A stretch of DNA of 64,000 nt from Przewalskia tangutica (Eukaryota > Streptophyta > Magnoliopsida > Solanales > Solanaceae): NCBI GenBank assembly GCA_029844215.1, contig CM056736.1, forward strand, positions 53,691,562 through 53,755,561. Reading direction: 5' to 3'. The notes beneath the pieces were generated by a model, which saw only the letters and a program-made list of their open reading frames with translations, was not told where the DNA came from and searched no databases. Of the stretch, positions 24,478 through 37,270 are shown piece after piece. Position numbers and translations under genes: made by a program. Position 1 is the stretch's first letter; each line of letters starts with the position of its first letter.

Positions 24478-25839
24478 TGTCACGACCCGACCGGGCCGTG
24501 GATGGTGCCTACACAGGCACCCGCATCAGTATATATCGAGAGAATAGCGGCGGAATATACACAACACATAAAAACTTAGGCGATGGCAATGACGGGCTAG
24601 CCGATAAGGCCACTCCGTAAAATATACAATCTAGAAATCGAGCGATGCATCTTTCTTTTTCGTTACAACCCAATCCTGATGTGACTACAGACCTCTAAGA
24701 ATAACAAGCGTGGACGGCCCCGCCATACCACGAATATACAACAACCAACCATACGAGGATAGGCCTCGGAGTAATGGAGATTCCCAGCGGTGAACAGTGA
24801 TCCTAAGAGTGAGGATCGACTCAGATATTTCTACTGCGACATGAACGCGGCCCGAGCAGTCGGTGCAACATGTACCAAATATATGAAACTGAAATTACTG
24901 CAGTGAAATCATAAGTCTAAAATAAAGCTGGAGACACGTATGATAACTCAAACAACGATGCATGCCTTACTAACAATGAGAGTAAACAAGTATATACTTT
25001 ACTGCGTAAAAATAGGAGGCTCATGATCAAAACAGGGTCCTTCGCCCGTAGTATCAATAAGCACTCCTACTCCTGGGACTATTTCACCGCACGGGTCTGT
25101 GGACCGCGCAGAGGTATTCCTCGCATGGTACATGCGCATGGAACTATTTCACCCGCATAAGCCCATAAGGACTCGCGTGAGGTATTCCTCGCGTCATGGG
25201 TAGCAAATCCACGAGCAGGTGGTATAACGTCTTGGGGTTTACCGCCGTTTATACTCTTACCAGGCGGTGGTATAACGTCTTGGGGTTTACCTCATTTATA
25301 CTCTTACCCGGAAGGTGGTATAACGTCTTGGGGTTTACCCTCATTTATACTCTTACCCTAACTCGGCCATCATACATAACATAAGCCTGCTAACTTATCA
25401 TACATAACATAAGCACTCTGAAACATCATACAATAAATAAGCAAGTTAAGAAATCACAACTTCTTATTAGTCTTATTCATATACACTCTCATTTTAGTTT
25501 ACTTAAGGCACTAACATGTCATTATAAAATCCGGGAATTTAACCCAAAGTACTACGTACTTCTATTCTTTTAAAATGACTCCTTTTCATATAAAACTTCC
25601 AAGATACTAATAATCGTAGTATCAAGTCATAACTACATTCTAAGACAAGTCACAATACCTTTTAGAAAATACATTTTGAGGCTTCTAAATCAAGTGACTT
25701 CTTTCTTTTAAAACCTTAAGCAATTGATGCCTTTAAATAAATTTGCCTTTCATTATCAAGTCATTTATCATACTTATTTTACTTAGAGTAAACCACTCAA
25801 GCTATTATAACCAACTTCCCATAAAGCCTTTATACTAGC
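24478..25839 (-). repeat. B 5' LTR, 3'-terminal 1362 bp
   Basis: The minus strand ends CGGGTCGTGACA at 24478. The body matches solo LTR E (for example GGAGGCTCATGATCAAAACA near 25016 against 43965), so B and E are one family. It is interrupted at 25839 by the LTR end of G; the rest should lie beyond G, outside the window. Confidence 0.85.
25217..25363 (-). repeat. 49-bp tandem repeat, three copies, in B 5' LTR
   Basis: Units with GGTATAACGTCTTGGGGTTT start near 25217, 25266 and 25314. Confidence 0.85.
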
Positions 25840-28354
25840 TGTCACGACCCGATCCCGGGCCCGTGACTGGTGCCTTACCGGGGCACCCCAGTAGGCATAC
25901 ATCAGAGTAACCAGCGGAATATAAAAACAAGACATGAAACAATATGAAATGACAAACAGTTTATCTGAGAAAAAGTTGCCTTTCGGCATATATATATACA
26001 TAAAGAGCGAACAGTTTCATCCCAACTTTACAACAGGACTACAGACCTCTAGGAATGTAAACAACTATGGCGGGACAGGGCCCCGCCATACCCTGAATGT
26101 ACAAAATATTTACAACACAGGGAGAGCCGTACCAAAAATCGAGCCTCCGGAGAAATGGGGCTCCTGACACCAGAGTAAGGATCCTAAGAACGAGGATCTA
26201 CCACCTGCTTTCCCTTACCTGCGGCATTTAACGCACTTGGCCGAAGGAGGTCGATCAACAGGTACCAAGTATGTGAAACTGTAAAGTACTTTAAATGAAA
26301 TCATATCATTTTAAAACAAATTTTACAAATATGTACGAAACAACCAATGTAACCGCACATAGTACCACAACATAACCAAAAGCAAAATAGATATAACATA
26401 ACTGGTCTTTTCTAGGCCGCTAATGATCGAAGCAAGGCCAATCGCCCATAGTATCATTATGCGAGCCTAATCCTGGCACGCCCGCAGTCCGCATAGGTCA
26501 CACACAGACCCGCATGAGGTATTCTCGCGACGGGGTAGCTAACCGCGGCATCCTCTCGGACTCGCGGTCGCATAGTCTGTGGACGCGTAGCCGTATAGAC
26601 CGCGTCTGCGTAATACACCGGAGTGATCAATCCCGGAACTCCGCGACTGCATAGTCACGTGGACCGCGTAGGCGTATAGACGCGTCGAGGGTGGCAAGTC
26701 CTCGACATCATAACAAGTCGGTATGTGATATAATAACGATCTGGCGGGCATATCGTTAAACAACGTAAGAACAACAAGAATAACCCCTTACACAACATCA
26801 CAAGACACTAACACGTAGTATCATAACTTTGTTACTTATCAAACCATCTTACTACACTTTTGGAAATCAATACAAGACTTTCATAAACAAATAAGTAAAC
26901 GTTCCTTTTATCTTTCTTAAGTCGTTATACCTAACTTCCGTAAAGCTAGTATAACTCTTTAAGCTTTTAAAACCAAGTATTACTTTTCTTTCAAAAATGA
27001 TTCATAACTCTTTTGAAATACTTCAAGATTCTTATTATTTAAAACTCAAGTCAAAAGACATCAGAGTAAAACCAAGTTCAGTTAACACACGTCGCTCACC
27101 GTATACTATTTATATATTTTAAAAATATCATGCTCAAGAGGATAGGAAGAATCACATACCTCCTTGGCGAAATCCACCTGCCAAGTCGAATATGTCGCGC
27201 GCAGAGTATCAACCTATAATAGTCAAATACGTCTATCAACGTCTAGACTACTCTGTAGAATATTCTAAGCAGAAGGTACTTAATTCTACTGAAAATTGGG
27301 CGCTTCCCACAGTCTACACAAGTCTACTGTAAATACAGTTCTAGGTAAGTTCAATTCTCTTCTTTAATATCCTTCTATATCTTATACTCAATTCTAAACT
27401 ATTATTATATGTAATCTCCAATTACAATAGAAGGACAAGATATTTACCTCGGTAAGAACAAAATTATACAAGTTTAAATGTGGATACTGAACAAGGTTTA
27501 GCTCATAATTTGCACGATCCGATAGCTCCAAGTATCCCTTAGAAGTTTCTAAAAAAGTTATACTTTATACCTCAACCAAACATGAAGATTTCCCTAGGGT
27601 TTAGTTTGTGACTAAATGATATAAAGTAGTATTTAGGCTTTTAGTATAGAGGTAACTTAGGAAAATTACAAGGGATTTAGGCTAAGGTATTTGGCATAGT
27701 ATAATACTAGAAGACAACTTTTCTACGAGGGGTATTTCGAGACAACTAGGAGGCGGGAGAGGTGCTTGAGAAAGCTTCCAAGGGGAGCTGACGAAAGCTC
27801 TACTAAGGGAAGGATTTGAGATTTGGAGATTGTTTAATGGATGAAGAAGTCTTACACTGAGGGTATTTATAGAACCTTCAATGGCCAAGATTCAAGCAAG
27901 TGGAGGGTGTAGATTAAGTAGCTTGTGTGAGTGGAGTCTTCCACCAAGTGTCCACCACAATATTGGGACATATGTCCACCACAACATTGGAACATATGTC
28001 CACTACAACAAAGAGCCGTGGCCATCCACTTGCCCCTCCAAAACCGTCCAATACCTACTCCCACTAACCCAAAGAAAATATCTTGCAAGACTTGACTATT
28101 TGACTTGTCCACTAGCCCAACATTTTCGTCCAAACATGCCACCTAAGGGTGACACATGTCGCCCTCCTATTGGTCCAAAATATTTCATCTCTCGGAAAAA
28201 TCTGTAATCGGTTAAAATATTAAAAACGTAAAATTTCCTTCACAAGGTTCGGAATCTTTTCCGTTGAAAGTTCACAATTTCATCCTTAACCTAATTAGGG
28301 TTTGTACAAATGTACGTACGTCCCTCACATACATACGGAAATCGGGGTATAACA
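25840..28354 (-). repeat. G 3' LTR (2515 bp)
   Basis: Minus strand TGTTATACCCCGATTT at 28354 to CGGGTCGTGACA at 25840. TATA box 27864-27871, U3 palindrome 28146-28166, SL1 near 26136-26164, SL2 26066-26089. A GC-rich block of CGCATAG-type short repeats lies at about 26480-26700. It is roughly 1 kb shorter than the LTRs of A1, C, D and F. Confidence 0.95.
27864..27871 (-). promoter_or_regulatory. TATA box of G 3' LTR
   Basis: TATAAATA on the minus strand, preceded by GGCCATTGAAGGTTC. Confidence 0.75.
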
Positions 28355-28469
28355 TTCTCCTCTCCTAGAAACATTCGTCGAATGTTCTCAAGCAGGATAA
28401 CGATATAGTTCCTCACAATTTACACAGTTGGCAAGTGCCACACATGGCCACAATACAACACTTAAGCAA
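28355..28469 (-). other. G polypurine tract and 3' untranslated interior
   Basis: Minus strand TCTAGGAGAGGAGAATG abuts the LTR. No coding sequence until the pol stop codon at 28470-28472. Confidence 0.75.
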
Positions 28470-29717
28470 CTATGATAAAATTAAAACCAACAAGTAGGAA
28501 AGTGAGTTACCTGGAGGTGTGGGGTATAAGTGAGGATACCTCTGCCTCATGTCCTCCTCTGCTTCCCACGTTATCTCCTCTTGTTCTCGTTCGCCATAAG
28601 ACCTTGGGAAGCCACATCCTTCGTCACCTGACCTCCGACGATCGAGTATCGCTATAAGACTCTCTCATACGATAACCCTCGGTCACTGGACATCGTCGGT
28701 GCACTCTAGATGGATCCGATACATCTCTCAAGTAAACATGAAAATCGGACGCGCCTCCGGATCGGACGCAGATCAACTCATGGCAACCTTGCCTACCTGC
28801 GGACAATCGATAAGGCCCAATGTACCTTGGTGAGCTTCCTTTCCTCCCAAATCCCATCACACCCTTCACGGGTGACACCTTGGAAAACCCAATCATCAAC
28901 CTCAAACTCGGATCTGCGACGATGATCTGCATACGACTTACGCCGACTCTGTCGATAACCGCTCTGGATAAGCTTCACCTTATCCTGCTCTTATCAAGTC
29001 GGTCCCACTAATCGCACTCGCCCATCAAACCAGCCTATCGGTGACTGCACTTCCTCATATAAGGCCTCATGGGCGCCATCCGAATCTTGGAGTGGTAGCT
29101 ATTATTATCGCAAACTCTACTGAGGCAAATGATCCTCCCGCTACCACGGTCAATAACACAGGCTCGCAGATATCCTCGAGTGTATCGGATAGTACGCTCT
29201 GCTGTCCGTGCATGCGAGGATGGAATGCGATCGAGGCTCACTCGCATCCCTAATCCCTTATGGAAAGACCTCAGGAAGTTAGCCGTAAATGGCGGGCTCC
29301 TCATGCGAAATGATAGAAATAGGGACCCATGCGATCTCACGATCTCTCGGATGTAAAGTCTAGCATAATCCTCACCAAAAAGTCGTCCGACGGGAAGAAA
29401 GTGGGCTGATTTGTCACCGTCGACGATAACCCGGATAGAATCATGCTTCCTCCGAGTGCGAGGTAATCCCGTGATAAAGTCCATGTTGATCACCTCCACT
29501 TCAGTCGGGATCTCTATCGTGCGCAATAATCCACCGGCCTCGGTGCTCTACCTTTCGCTGACAACACGCGAGCGCCACAAACTCGCAACGTCCTCTTCAA
29601 GCCATCCCACCAATACACGGATCCGAGGTCGTGGTACATCTTGGTCGACCGGATGGATGAGAAGCGTCTGTATGCTTCCTGGAACCTGCCGAGAAGTCTG
29701 CAATATCCGGAACACAA
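28470..29717 (-). pseudogene. G integrase with C-terminal chromodomain remnant
   Basis: In order on the minus strand: a zinc-binding segment with RSTKMYHDLGSVYWWDG (29514-29717); the catalytic core (29035-29526) with VINMDFITGLP (first Asp) and AERTIRY (region of the catalytic Glu); the C-terminal domain (28624-28932) with GRKGSSPRYIGPYRL; and a chromodomain tail near 28520-28600 reading EEITWEAEEDMRQRYPHL, followed by a stop at 28470. Several frameshifts interrupt it, and the second catalytic Asp segment is out of frame. Integrase would join cDNA to the chromosome; the chromodomain of this branch is known to steer insertion toward methylated histone H3 in heterochromatin. As read, it cannot make active enzyme. 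Confidence 0.9.
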
Positions 29718-29764
29718 CTGCCCTCAAACCTTAGCACCCCGTGCTACCTCAAAAGCGACCTTCC

Positions 29765-30450
29765 TCACGTAAGACGTATCACGTCGGTCAAGCGGATCCT
29801 CAGCTGTTGCCTCTTCACCTCGCCGGCGATGGAAGACTGGCAACCTCTCGAACTCGAACCCCAGCTATCGTAACCAATCAATCGGACTCGAGGCTCGCTA
29901 GCGATGTAACTCGCGGACCATGCCCTCTCCTCGGGCTGAACCGATAGACTCCATCGACCTACGACTAAGGGCATACGCCTGGCGTTGGCCTTCGCGGGTG
30001 GTACAGATATCGACATCATAATCCTGAGTAACTCTAACCACCGCCTCGCCGTAAGTTCACTCCTCCGTGAAGATATACCGGAGGCTCTTGTGGTGCGTGT
30101 AAATATCCACATGAACTCCATACAAAAAGTGCCTCCAGATCTTCAAGGCATGAATCACGCGCTACTCCAAATCATGGGTGGGGTAGTTCTCTCACGCTTC
30201 TTAAGTCGGGATGCTTACGCTATAACCTTGCCTGCTGCATCAACACGCATCAAGCCCGATGCGACGCATCACAATACACCACATAGCCGTCTAGACCTGC
30301 GGAAGAGTAAGGCTGCGGCGGCCGTCACTCTTTCGAATCGGAAACCACGCCACAAGCATCGGTCGAAACTTAGCTCCGAGTCGGCTTAGTCAAAGGTGCC
30401 AAATAGAAGCAAACTTCTCCACGAACCTCCGATAGTAACTCGCAGGCCCA
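29765..30450 (-). pseudogene. G RNase H domain
   Basis: Fragments in more than one frame: ARRWLELLRI and KANARRMP (29765-30121), corresponding to the LRQRRWLEL and GKA segments of B. It lies between the reverse transcriptase remnant and integrase, as expected. Frameshifts throughout. Confidence 0.75.
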
Positions 30451-30614
30451 AAAGCTGCGCACCTCTGCCGGGTGGTAGGTCAGGCCAACTCTGATGCCTC
30501 GATCATGGCGTATCCACGAATACCATCACCACTGATGTGCCCAAGAAAAGCCCAAGCCAACCAAAACTCACATTTGGAAAACTTGGCGTACAGCTGGCAG
30601 TCTGGAGAACTCGG
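30451..30614 (-). pseudogene. G reverse transcriptase, C-terminal end (left of F)
   Basis: Minus-strand translation near 30530-30600 reads LYAKFSKCEFWL and then a LGHISGDGIR segment, the end of the Ty3/gypsy palm/thumb. It continues the enzyme broken at 60693-60705 by F. Confidence 0.85.
30611..30614. repeat. Target-site duplication of F, left copy (eroded)
   Basis: TCGG where the right copy reads TCAGC (60693-60697). The expected junction, TCAGC followed by TGTCACG, contains CAGCTG, and the observed TCGGTATCACG differs only there. Confidence 0.65.
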
Positions 30615-32308
30615 TATCACGCCGACCCGCGTGGTAGTGCCTTACCCCGGCACCCTAGTGCAACATCGAGAAAATCGCGGAAATAAAAACTTAAGCATGA
30701 ATCAAGACAAAATGAAAGCACTAACCAAAGCGGTTACCTTCTGCGTATATATACTGAAGGTTATATCCTTTACAAACCACCGCCGGTACATTTCTGGACC
30801 TGCAGAATTTAACCACAACTACGACGGACGGGCCCCGCCATACCACGAATGTAAGTACCTACAACGGCAGGGGGACTATCTGAAAGATAAGCCTCAAGAA
30901 ACGGAGCTTCCTGTCGAATTGTGATCTCATGGCGAGGATCAACAAGCGTGTACCTACTGCGGCATGAACGCAGCCGAAGAAGGTCGATCTGGCAATTGCA
31001 GTATGTGAAATTGAAAATCGTAAATGAAATCATAATAGTCTATATAAAGCAGGAGACATGTATGATAACCAAACTACAGTACACAACATATGAGCAGTCA
31101 TGTCAAGTCAGGGACTCACGCCCTCAAAGTCATCACTCAAAATATAACAATGGGTCTCACGCCCAACATCAATCTTGCGGTGGAATTCCTTCCTCACCGG
31201 CGATCTATGATATAACAACACCAAGGAGTACACTTGAACACGTGTCCCACTCATTATAAACAAATGCGAGGCAAATGCGAAGGCTAACTACGGATACCAA
31301 AGCGTCATCAATCGGCCGGCAAGACGAAAGCCAACTACGGATACCAAAGCCGTACTAACAATACTATATAACCATACCACGAAGGCGACCGCGGTGCAAA
31401 GCCAACTACGGATACCAGGCGCGTCACGTGATGAGGGCAAGTACGAGGGCTAACTACCAGATACCAAAGCTGTGATCACGAGCCTTCGCCACACAACTGA
31501 ATGGGGCAAGTGCGAAGGCTAACTACGGATACCGAATCGACCACGGCCGGGCAAATGCGAAACGACCACGGATACGGGCGAATCGGTAAAACCCGTGGTG
31601 GTCCATGGAATGACAATATCAAGCCCGATCGGGCAAGTACGAAAGCCAACTACGAAACCAACTCGCATCAAGAACGGTGGGCAAGTACGAAAGCCAACTA
31701 CCGGATACGAGGCGAATCGATAAACCTCGTGGAAGCTAGTCCATGGAACAACAATCCTAATGGAACCATACCGTGGGCCACCCAACGTGTCGATGAGTCC
31801 AAGGATATAACAAGACAACACTCCTAGTGGAAGCATACGTGGGCCACCCATCGTGTCGGTATGTCCATCAATCAACCGGATAGCATACCTCCATCGAGAG
31901 ACTCGGTATACGAATCAAAACACTTGCACAACAAAGGCTATCACATCAAGCATAGGCAAGTTCAGCGTACTCATAGACTTTCATTTTATTTACAACAAAT
32001 TGGTTCACCATTTATATAAACTCAAGTACTCTATTTTGTGCCAACAAGGGTTTCAACCCTAAAGTACTACGACTTAAATTCTTTCAAAAGATCCTTTCTT
32101 TTACAAAAGTCATCGATACCCATAGTATCAAAAATAGAGTAATTATCATTTCAAGTAAACCAAAACCATTTCCACACTTCTTTTGAAATAAGACAAGACA
32201 ACACCATGCTTTCTTTTAAAACCAATTTTAAGACAAAACCATGCCTTCTTTTAAACCAAAACTCTTCATTCCTCAAGTCCCTTTTCTTTTAGAAATCAAG
32301 TTCCTTCT
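30615..32308 (-). repeat. F 3' LTR, part 1 (R/U5 side)
   Basis: Matches 57096-58860 of the 5' LTR. It includes an array of ~55-60 bp imperfect repeats (31265-31730) with GCAAGTACGAAAGCCAACTA-type units. Ends at the C insertion. Confidence 0.9.
31265..31730 (-). repeat. 55-60 bp imperfect repeat array in F 3' LTR
   Basis: About eight units of the form GGCAAGTACGAAAGCCAACTA followed by CGGATACC and a variable spacer. The same array occurs at 57778-58255 in the 5' LTR. Confidence 0.8.
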
Positions 32309-32971
32309 TGTTATACCCGTAGTTGCGGGGTATGTATGTGAGGACGTGCGTCTGAGAGAAATTTTGAAAAGAAAGAAAGATGTGAGTTTTCGACGGAAAA
32401 GTTTAGGTTATTTGTGAAGAAAAAGGTTCGTTAATGGAATTGGATTCCCAGTTTGGTATTTGGACTTCTTAAATTATATTAGAATTTTGGGATTTTATTT
32501 TGGAAATGGTCACGTGGGGCCACGGGAGAAATTCTGATTTTGTGGAGCAGCTTTGTTTTGAGATTTCGGTATTTTGGATATTTTGGAAGACGAAATATTG
32601 GCGAATCGGGCGACCGTGTCACCCCATGTGGCACCTTGGCGAAATATTTATTGCCTGACACTGGATTAAGTCGTTTTTAAATGAAGCGTTTTACTAAACT
32701 ACGAAGGGAAAATTCGGCTATGTCATTTAGTATTTTTGCGAATTTTTCAGAGGCGGGCGTTTTGGACCAACGAGAGGGCAACACTTGGCACCTCGTTGGT
32801 GGACTGAAAGAGCGGTAGGAAGTAGAATGGATGGGCAAGTTGTGGTAGATATTTGTGTAGATATTTGTGAGGATTTGTGGAGTAGGGTTAGGGTGCACTT
32901 GGCTTGATCTTGGCCTTACACTTGTGTAGCACTTGGCTAGATCTTGGCCGTTGGTTGGCCTTTGGCTTTGC

Positions 32972-32979
32972 TATAAATA
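32972..32979 (+). promoter_or_regulatory. TATA box of C 5' LTR
   Basis: TATAAATA after GGCCTTTGGCTTTGC. Confidence 0.8.
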
Positions 32980-34834
32980 CCCTCACTTGTGAAGACTTAT
33001 TCATTCACTCCTCACTGTCTAAGTCTTGAAATCCCTCACTCTCCCTTGTTGTTGCTCTCGTCCAACTCCTTCTCCCTTAGAAAGAGGCCCTTGGCGAGAA
33101 CACCCCTCCCTAGCCTAGTTGTGCTGAGCAGAACTACCCCCTTGGTAGAAAGTTGTCTTCCAAGTATTGTTATAATGCCCAAAATACCTTAGCCTTGTAC
33201 CTTGTAGTATTCCAAAGATACCTCTTTACGTAGAGTCCGGAAATACTACCTTTTGTCCTTTTTAGTCTCAAACCGAAACCCTAAGGAAATCTTCATAGTT
33301 GGTTGAAGTATTTGAGTAGAAGTTGGTTAGAACTTCTAAGGGTTGTTTGGAGTGGTTTGGAGCGCACGGAGTAGAGCTAAACCTTGCTCAGGATCGACAT
33401 TATAACTTGGATAATTTTGGGCTTATCGAGGTAATTATCTTGTCCCTCTATTGTAATTGGAAATTACATGTTTGTTAGGATATATAGTTGAAGTATACTA
33501 TATATGGAACTATGCTTGTATTCGGCAATGTCTTTTGACTTAAGCCTGAAGAATAAAGAACTGAACTGAACTGTATTTACATAGGACTGTATTGCAGTAG
33601 ACTTGTGTAGAATTGTACACGTCCGGTTAGACGTGTAAACCCCACAGTTGGCTTGGTAGCGGCCTCGATAGAGAGATTTCTGCTGTTGCGGGGAGGTCTT
33701 TGAATTTTCTATAGAAAGATAGAAACTTGTGTTTTGGGGTTAATAGGCGTTTGTGACCTTTATAGGTGAAGTACTAAGAGTAGCGTATTCTGAGGAGTGG
33801 AAAGGGCTAGCAAGGTTGTAGTACTTGGAGCATTTTGCTTATTGTCGATAAATCGTCGCGAGGTATGTGGACCTCTTCCCATCTCTTACAGCATGATATG
33901 TGTGAACTATGTAGTACGGTGAGCGTACGTGTGTTAATTGTATTTGATTGTTGTAAAGCATAAAGTGTTATAACGGCTTTATGGGAAGTTGGTTATAACG
34001 ACTTTATGTAGGTAAGAAAAATGGTTTCTTGATGTTAGAAGTTAAGAGACTTGATCTTATAAGATAAGAGACTTAACTTATTTGTTTTAACGAGGATGTT
34101 TGTGTGAAACCTCATTCGTGAGTAATGAGTACTTGGTTTTAAAGGGATAATGTTTCTTGATTTGGAATCGAGAATGTGTATCGACAGGACCAACTGCGGC
34201 GTTAATAAAGGAAAATGTATTGAATAATGATGTGTTGTATTAAAACCGGTAGAAACCTCCATCTGCATAGAAGCTAAGATGAGACAAAATGATATTACAT
34301 TTTCTAGATCATGGCTGCTGTAATAAGATCGTTATAAACAAGAATAAACTACTCACGTATATGTCATATGTTACTCAATTGTTCTAAAAGGAATCAATTG
34401 ATTAAGTTTGTGAACTATGAAACCATTTGAAAAATGAGAAGCTTGAGTAATTGAAACTAGGCAAACTGGAACTTAGGAAAAGAATGTGGTTACTTGGTTT
34501 TGAAAAGGAAGGTGGGTTGGTCATTCTAATACTACGGTATCGGGTGACTCTTATAAAAGAAATGGATCTCTTTTAAAAGAACTTAACGTATGTAGTACTT
34601 TGGGGTTAAAAACCGGACTTTGGCATAAAATGAAAGTACTTTGAGTTGTGTGAAACTTGCACATGCTTGTTGTTGTGAAACTTGCCTATGCTTGTGATGA
34701 TAGCCTTTATTGTACAAGCGTTGTGTTTTACGTGTTACGCGTCTCGATAGAGATTCGGTTGGTAGTTGAGAACTTACTTGGATGTGCGGTGTGCGGAGAA
34801 ATTCCGCAGATGCGTTCTGTTGATAGTATTATTG

Positions 34835-35180
34835 TTGTTAATCGCTTTGGACATACCGACACGATGCGTAGCGCGCGGGTATGCTTCCATTTTGGTTAAG
34901 GTCTTGTAGTTAATCGCTTTGGATATCTTGACACGATCGTAAGCGCGCGGGTATGTTTCATTCGATTATCGCCTTGTGATTTCCTTTTGGACATCTCGAC
35001 ACGATCGTAGCGCTGCGGGTATCGTCCATTTGGAAAGTTGTCTTATTGTTTCCGCTTTGGACATCTCGACACGATCGTGGCGCGCGGGTATCGTCCATTT
35101 GGAAAGTTGTCTTATTGTTTCCCTTTGGACATCCGACCACGATCGTGCGCGCGGGTATCTTCCATTTGGATTCTTTGTCT
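34835..35180 (+). repeat. ~65-bp tandem repeat in C 5' LTR
   Basis: About five units with TTGGACATC, GACACGATCGTAGCGC and CGGGTATCGTCCATTT. The 3' LTR has the same block at about 40532-40860. Confidence 0.8.
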
Positions 35181-35873
35181 TGTTGTTGAGTCACATGGAC
35201 ATGTCTACACCGATCACTCAGGGGCATGTGGCCATGGGACATTGGTATTATTGTTGCATCATGGACATGTCTACCGTCTGATATTCAGGGGCACGCGGCC
35301 ATAATGCGAACGATTGATGTGGTGGGCGTGAGACCCATAGTTATATTGGAGTGATGTATTTTATGTTGTGATCGTAGTTTGGTTATCATACATGTCTCTG
35401 CTTTATATAGACTAGTATGATTTCATTTCTGATGTTATGCGATTTCACATACTTGGTACTGTTATCTTGACCTCAGCCCGAGGCTGCGTTCATGCCGCAG
35501 GTAGAGGTACATCAGTCGTGGATCCTCGTTCATAGGATCACAGTTCCGCGCATTTGAAGCTCCGTTTCTCCGGAGGCTTATCTTTTGGTAGGTGTTCCCT
35601 GAGGGGTAGGTTCTTGTACATTGAGGGTATGGCGCCTGTCGTCATAGTCGTGTATATCTTAAGTGCAGTAGTACTATTGTGGCGGGGTTGTAAAAGATTA
35701 AAGCTATTCGGAGTTTTATGTATATCTTGAAACAGCTGTTTTTGGTTGCTTTGTTTATTTATTATATCTCTTGTTAAATGACTCATGTTTTATGTTCGCT
35801 GATTTTCTACGATGTATGTATCACTAGGGTGCGGGGTAAGGCACGATGAAGCCGGGCGGAGTCGTTACAAAAG

Positions 35874-35887
35874 TGGTATCGAGCGAT
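35874..35887 (+). promoter_or_regulatory. Primer-binding site of C
   Basis: TGGTATCGAGCG four bases after the LTR, initiator tRNA-Met type. Confidence 0.85.
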
Positions 35888-36068
35888 TAATCCTCGGAAA
35901 GTGTCTCTGAGCCGTGTCTAGTAAGTCTTGATTATCGATGTGTTGTGCACCACATCTATAATCAGGAGGCCGAGACATTTAGGATTAGTTTCCATTCTTC
36001 TCATTCGAGATCGTGCCTTAGAAGGCATGTTGTAAGTTGTACCCCTCGGCGTATCTCGTTTTACGATT

Positions 36069-37270
36069 ATGCCTCCGCGCAGAAAAGCGAGCGAAGGGCA
36101 AGCGGCGAAAGCTTTGCTAGTGAGATCTGAGAGAATGCGAGCGCGAGCGTCGATCACGAGCAGTGCTTCGGCGAGTTTAGCGCCTTGGCACAGCGAGTTT
36201 AGAAGCGCGGCGATGGCGATGAGACTCTGATACGAGCCTCGGTCCGCGATGCAGGCGGGAGATGGGTCACGAGAGATGGCGATTATTGGCGAGTTGTGGC
36301 GAGATATGAGGCAGTGGATCTGGCGATTCGGTTCGATGCATGATGGATTCGCCCCGGCGAGATAGTTTGAGGCTACGGGACTTTACGAGTTGTAGCCCGA
36401 GTTTTATGGGTCGAGGCACGAGGATGATCGCGAGGAGTTCATCCGGCGATTCTGGATCATGCGGGTGATCAAGGCTTGAACCGAGTGCGTGACCTTTGGT
36501 TCGCATCGGTGCGTGATACATGATCGATTGGTTTGATTCATAGGAGCTTTCGGGAGAGCATGCACCTCCCGGTATGGGATGAGTTTTGGGGCTTTCACGC
36601 ACTTCTTGCCTCCGCAGATGAGGAGGCACGGTAAACGATTTTATTCTTGAGGCGGAGGCGCCGTCGGGAGTACAATGTCGAGTTCGATTCTTTGGCTCGA
36701 TATGTCCTGCGCTAGTGCGAATATGGAGGATAAGTGCATCGCTACGTCACCGGGCTTGATGATTATATGGCGAATCTTGTGCGGGTGTTTCTCTTGTAGG
36801 GCATGGACATTGCCCGTGCGAGCTCATGCGCTGGGATGTGAGGCACGGAGGGTCGGCGGAATGACACGATCAGCGAGAAGAGGGCGGGCGGCGGGGTCCT
36901 TTGGTGGCTTTCGAGGCGGACCGCCTCGTGACTAGTTATATACCCCCGTGCAGAGTGGTCCTCCACCGTCTTGAGGCGGTCGGGGCTCGAGGTTGATTTT
37001 CGGCGAGCGGGGTGTTAACGGTGAAGCCACCCCTACCTCGTTGTGACCATTGTGGTAGACTCCATTTTGGAGAGTGTCGTGCTAGATTGGGAGTTTGTTT
37101 TACATCACGGCGGCCAGGCCATTTGCGAGCTGTCCGACCAAGGGAAGCGCGGATGTTACGACTCGACGCCCGAGGATCGTGGCTGGTTCATCACGCCTTC
37201 TACTATGCGCCTGCAGTGAGGCCTATGATTAGAGTGGGCGGTAGCTTGGGTATATCCTTAACCCTCTAGA
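36069..37270 (+). pseudogene. C gag, near full length but frameshifted
   Basis: The likely start at 36069 reads MPPRRK-like, as in the other elements. The capsid-like region is recognisable around 36655-36810 (YNVEFDSLARY in one frame, then a short dislocation and a GLDDYM segment), matching EYNVEFDSLARY and GLDDYL of G. The end has the zinc knuckle: CDHCGRLHFGECR in the frame 37012-37269, followed by a second knuckle half broken by indels. Total ~1.1-1.2 kb, the same as G, so C kept the whole gag while losing pol. It would have coated genomic RNA; no continuous frame survives in this consensus. Confidence 0.8.

Larger units (their letters stand above)
4079..25839 (-). mobile_element. Element B: old pol-bearing Ty3/gypsy element, split by A1
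   Basis: Reading right to left: 5' LTR piece (24478-25839), primer-binding site, decayed leader and gag, protease, RNase H, integrase first half, the A1 insertion, integrase second half, polypurine tract and 3' LTR piece (4079-4929). Both LTRs are cut by later insertions (A0 on the left, G on the right), so the missing parts should lie outside the window. The interior adds up to about 3.96 kb and the reverse transcriptase core is not recognisable. It is the oldest layer: it is host to three other insertions and its frames are the most damaged. Confidence 0.85.
32309..35869 (+). repeat. C 5' LTR (3561 bp), composite U3
   Basis: Starts TGTTATACCCGTAGTTGCGG and ends GTCGTTACA. The first ~330 bases resemble the start of the F LTR (including GGTCACGTGGGGCC), and from about 32650 the sequence resembles the starts of A1 and D. 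It therefore has two U3 palindromes (32608-32625 and 32771-32796). Tandem units of ~65 bp with GACACGATCGTAGCGCGCGG lie at about 34835-35180; SL1 at 35556-35582. Confidence 0.92.

Noticed and set aside
31265..31730. CRISPR-like array (similar repeats with variable spacers)
   Set aside because: Units are imperfect, of uneven length, in an LTR and duplicated in the partner LTR; a eukaryotic minisatellite.
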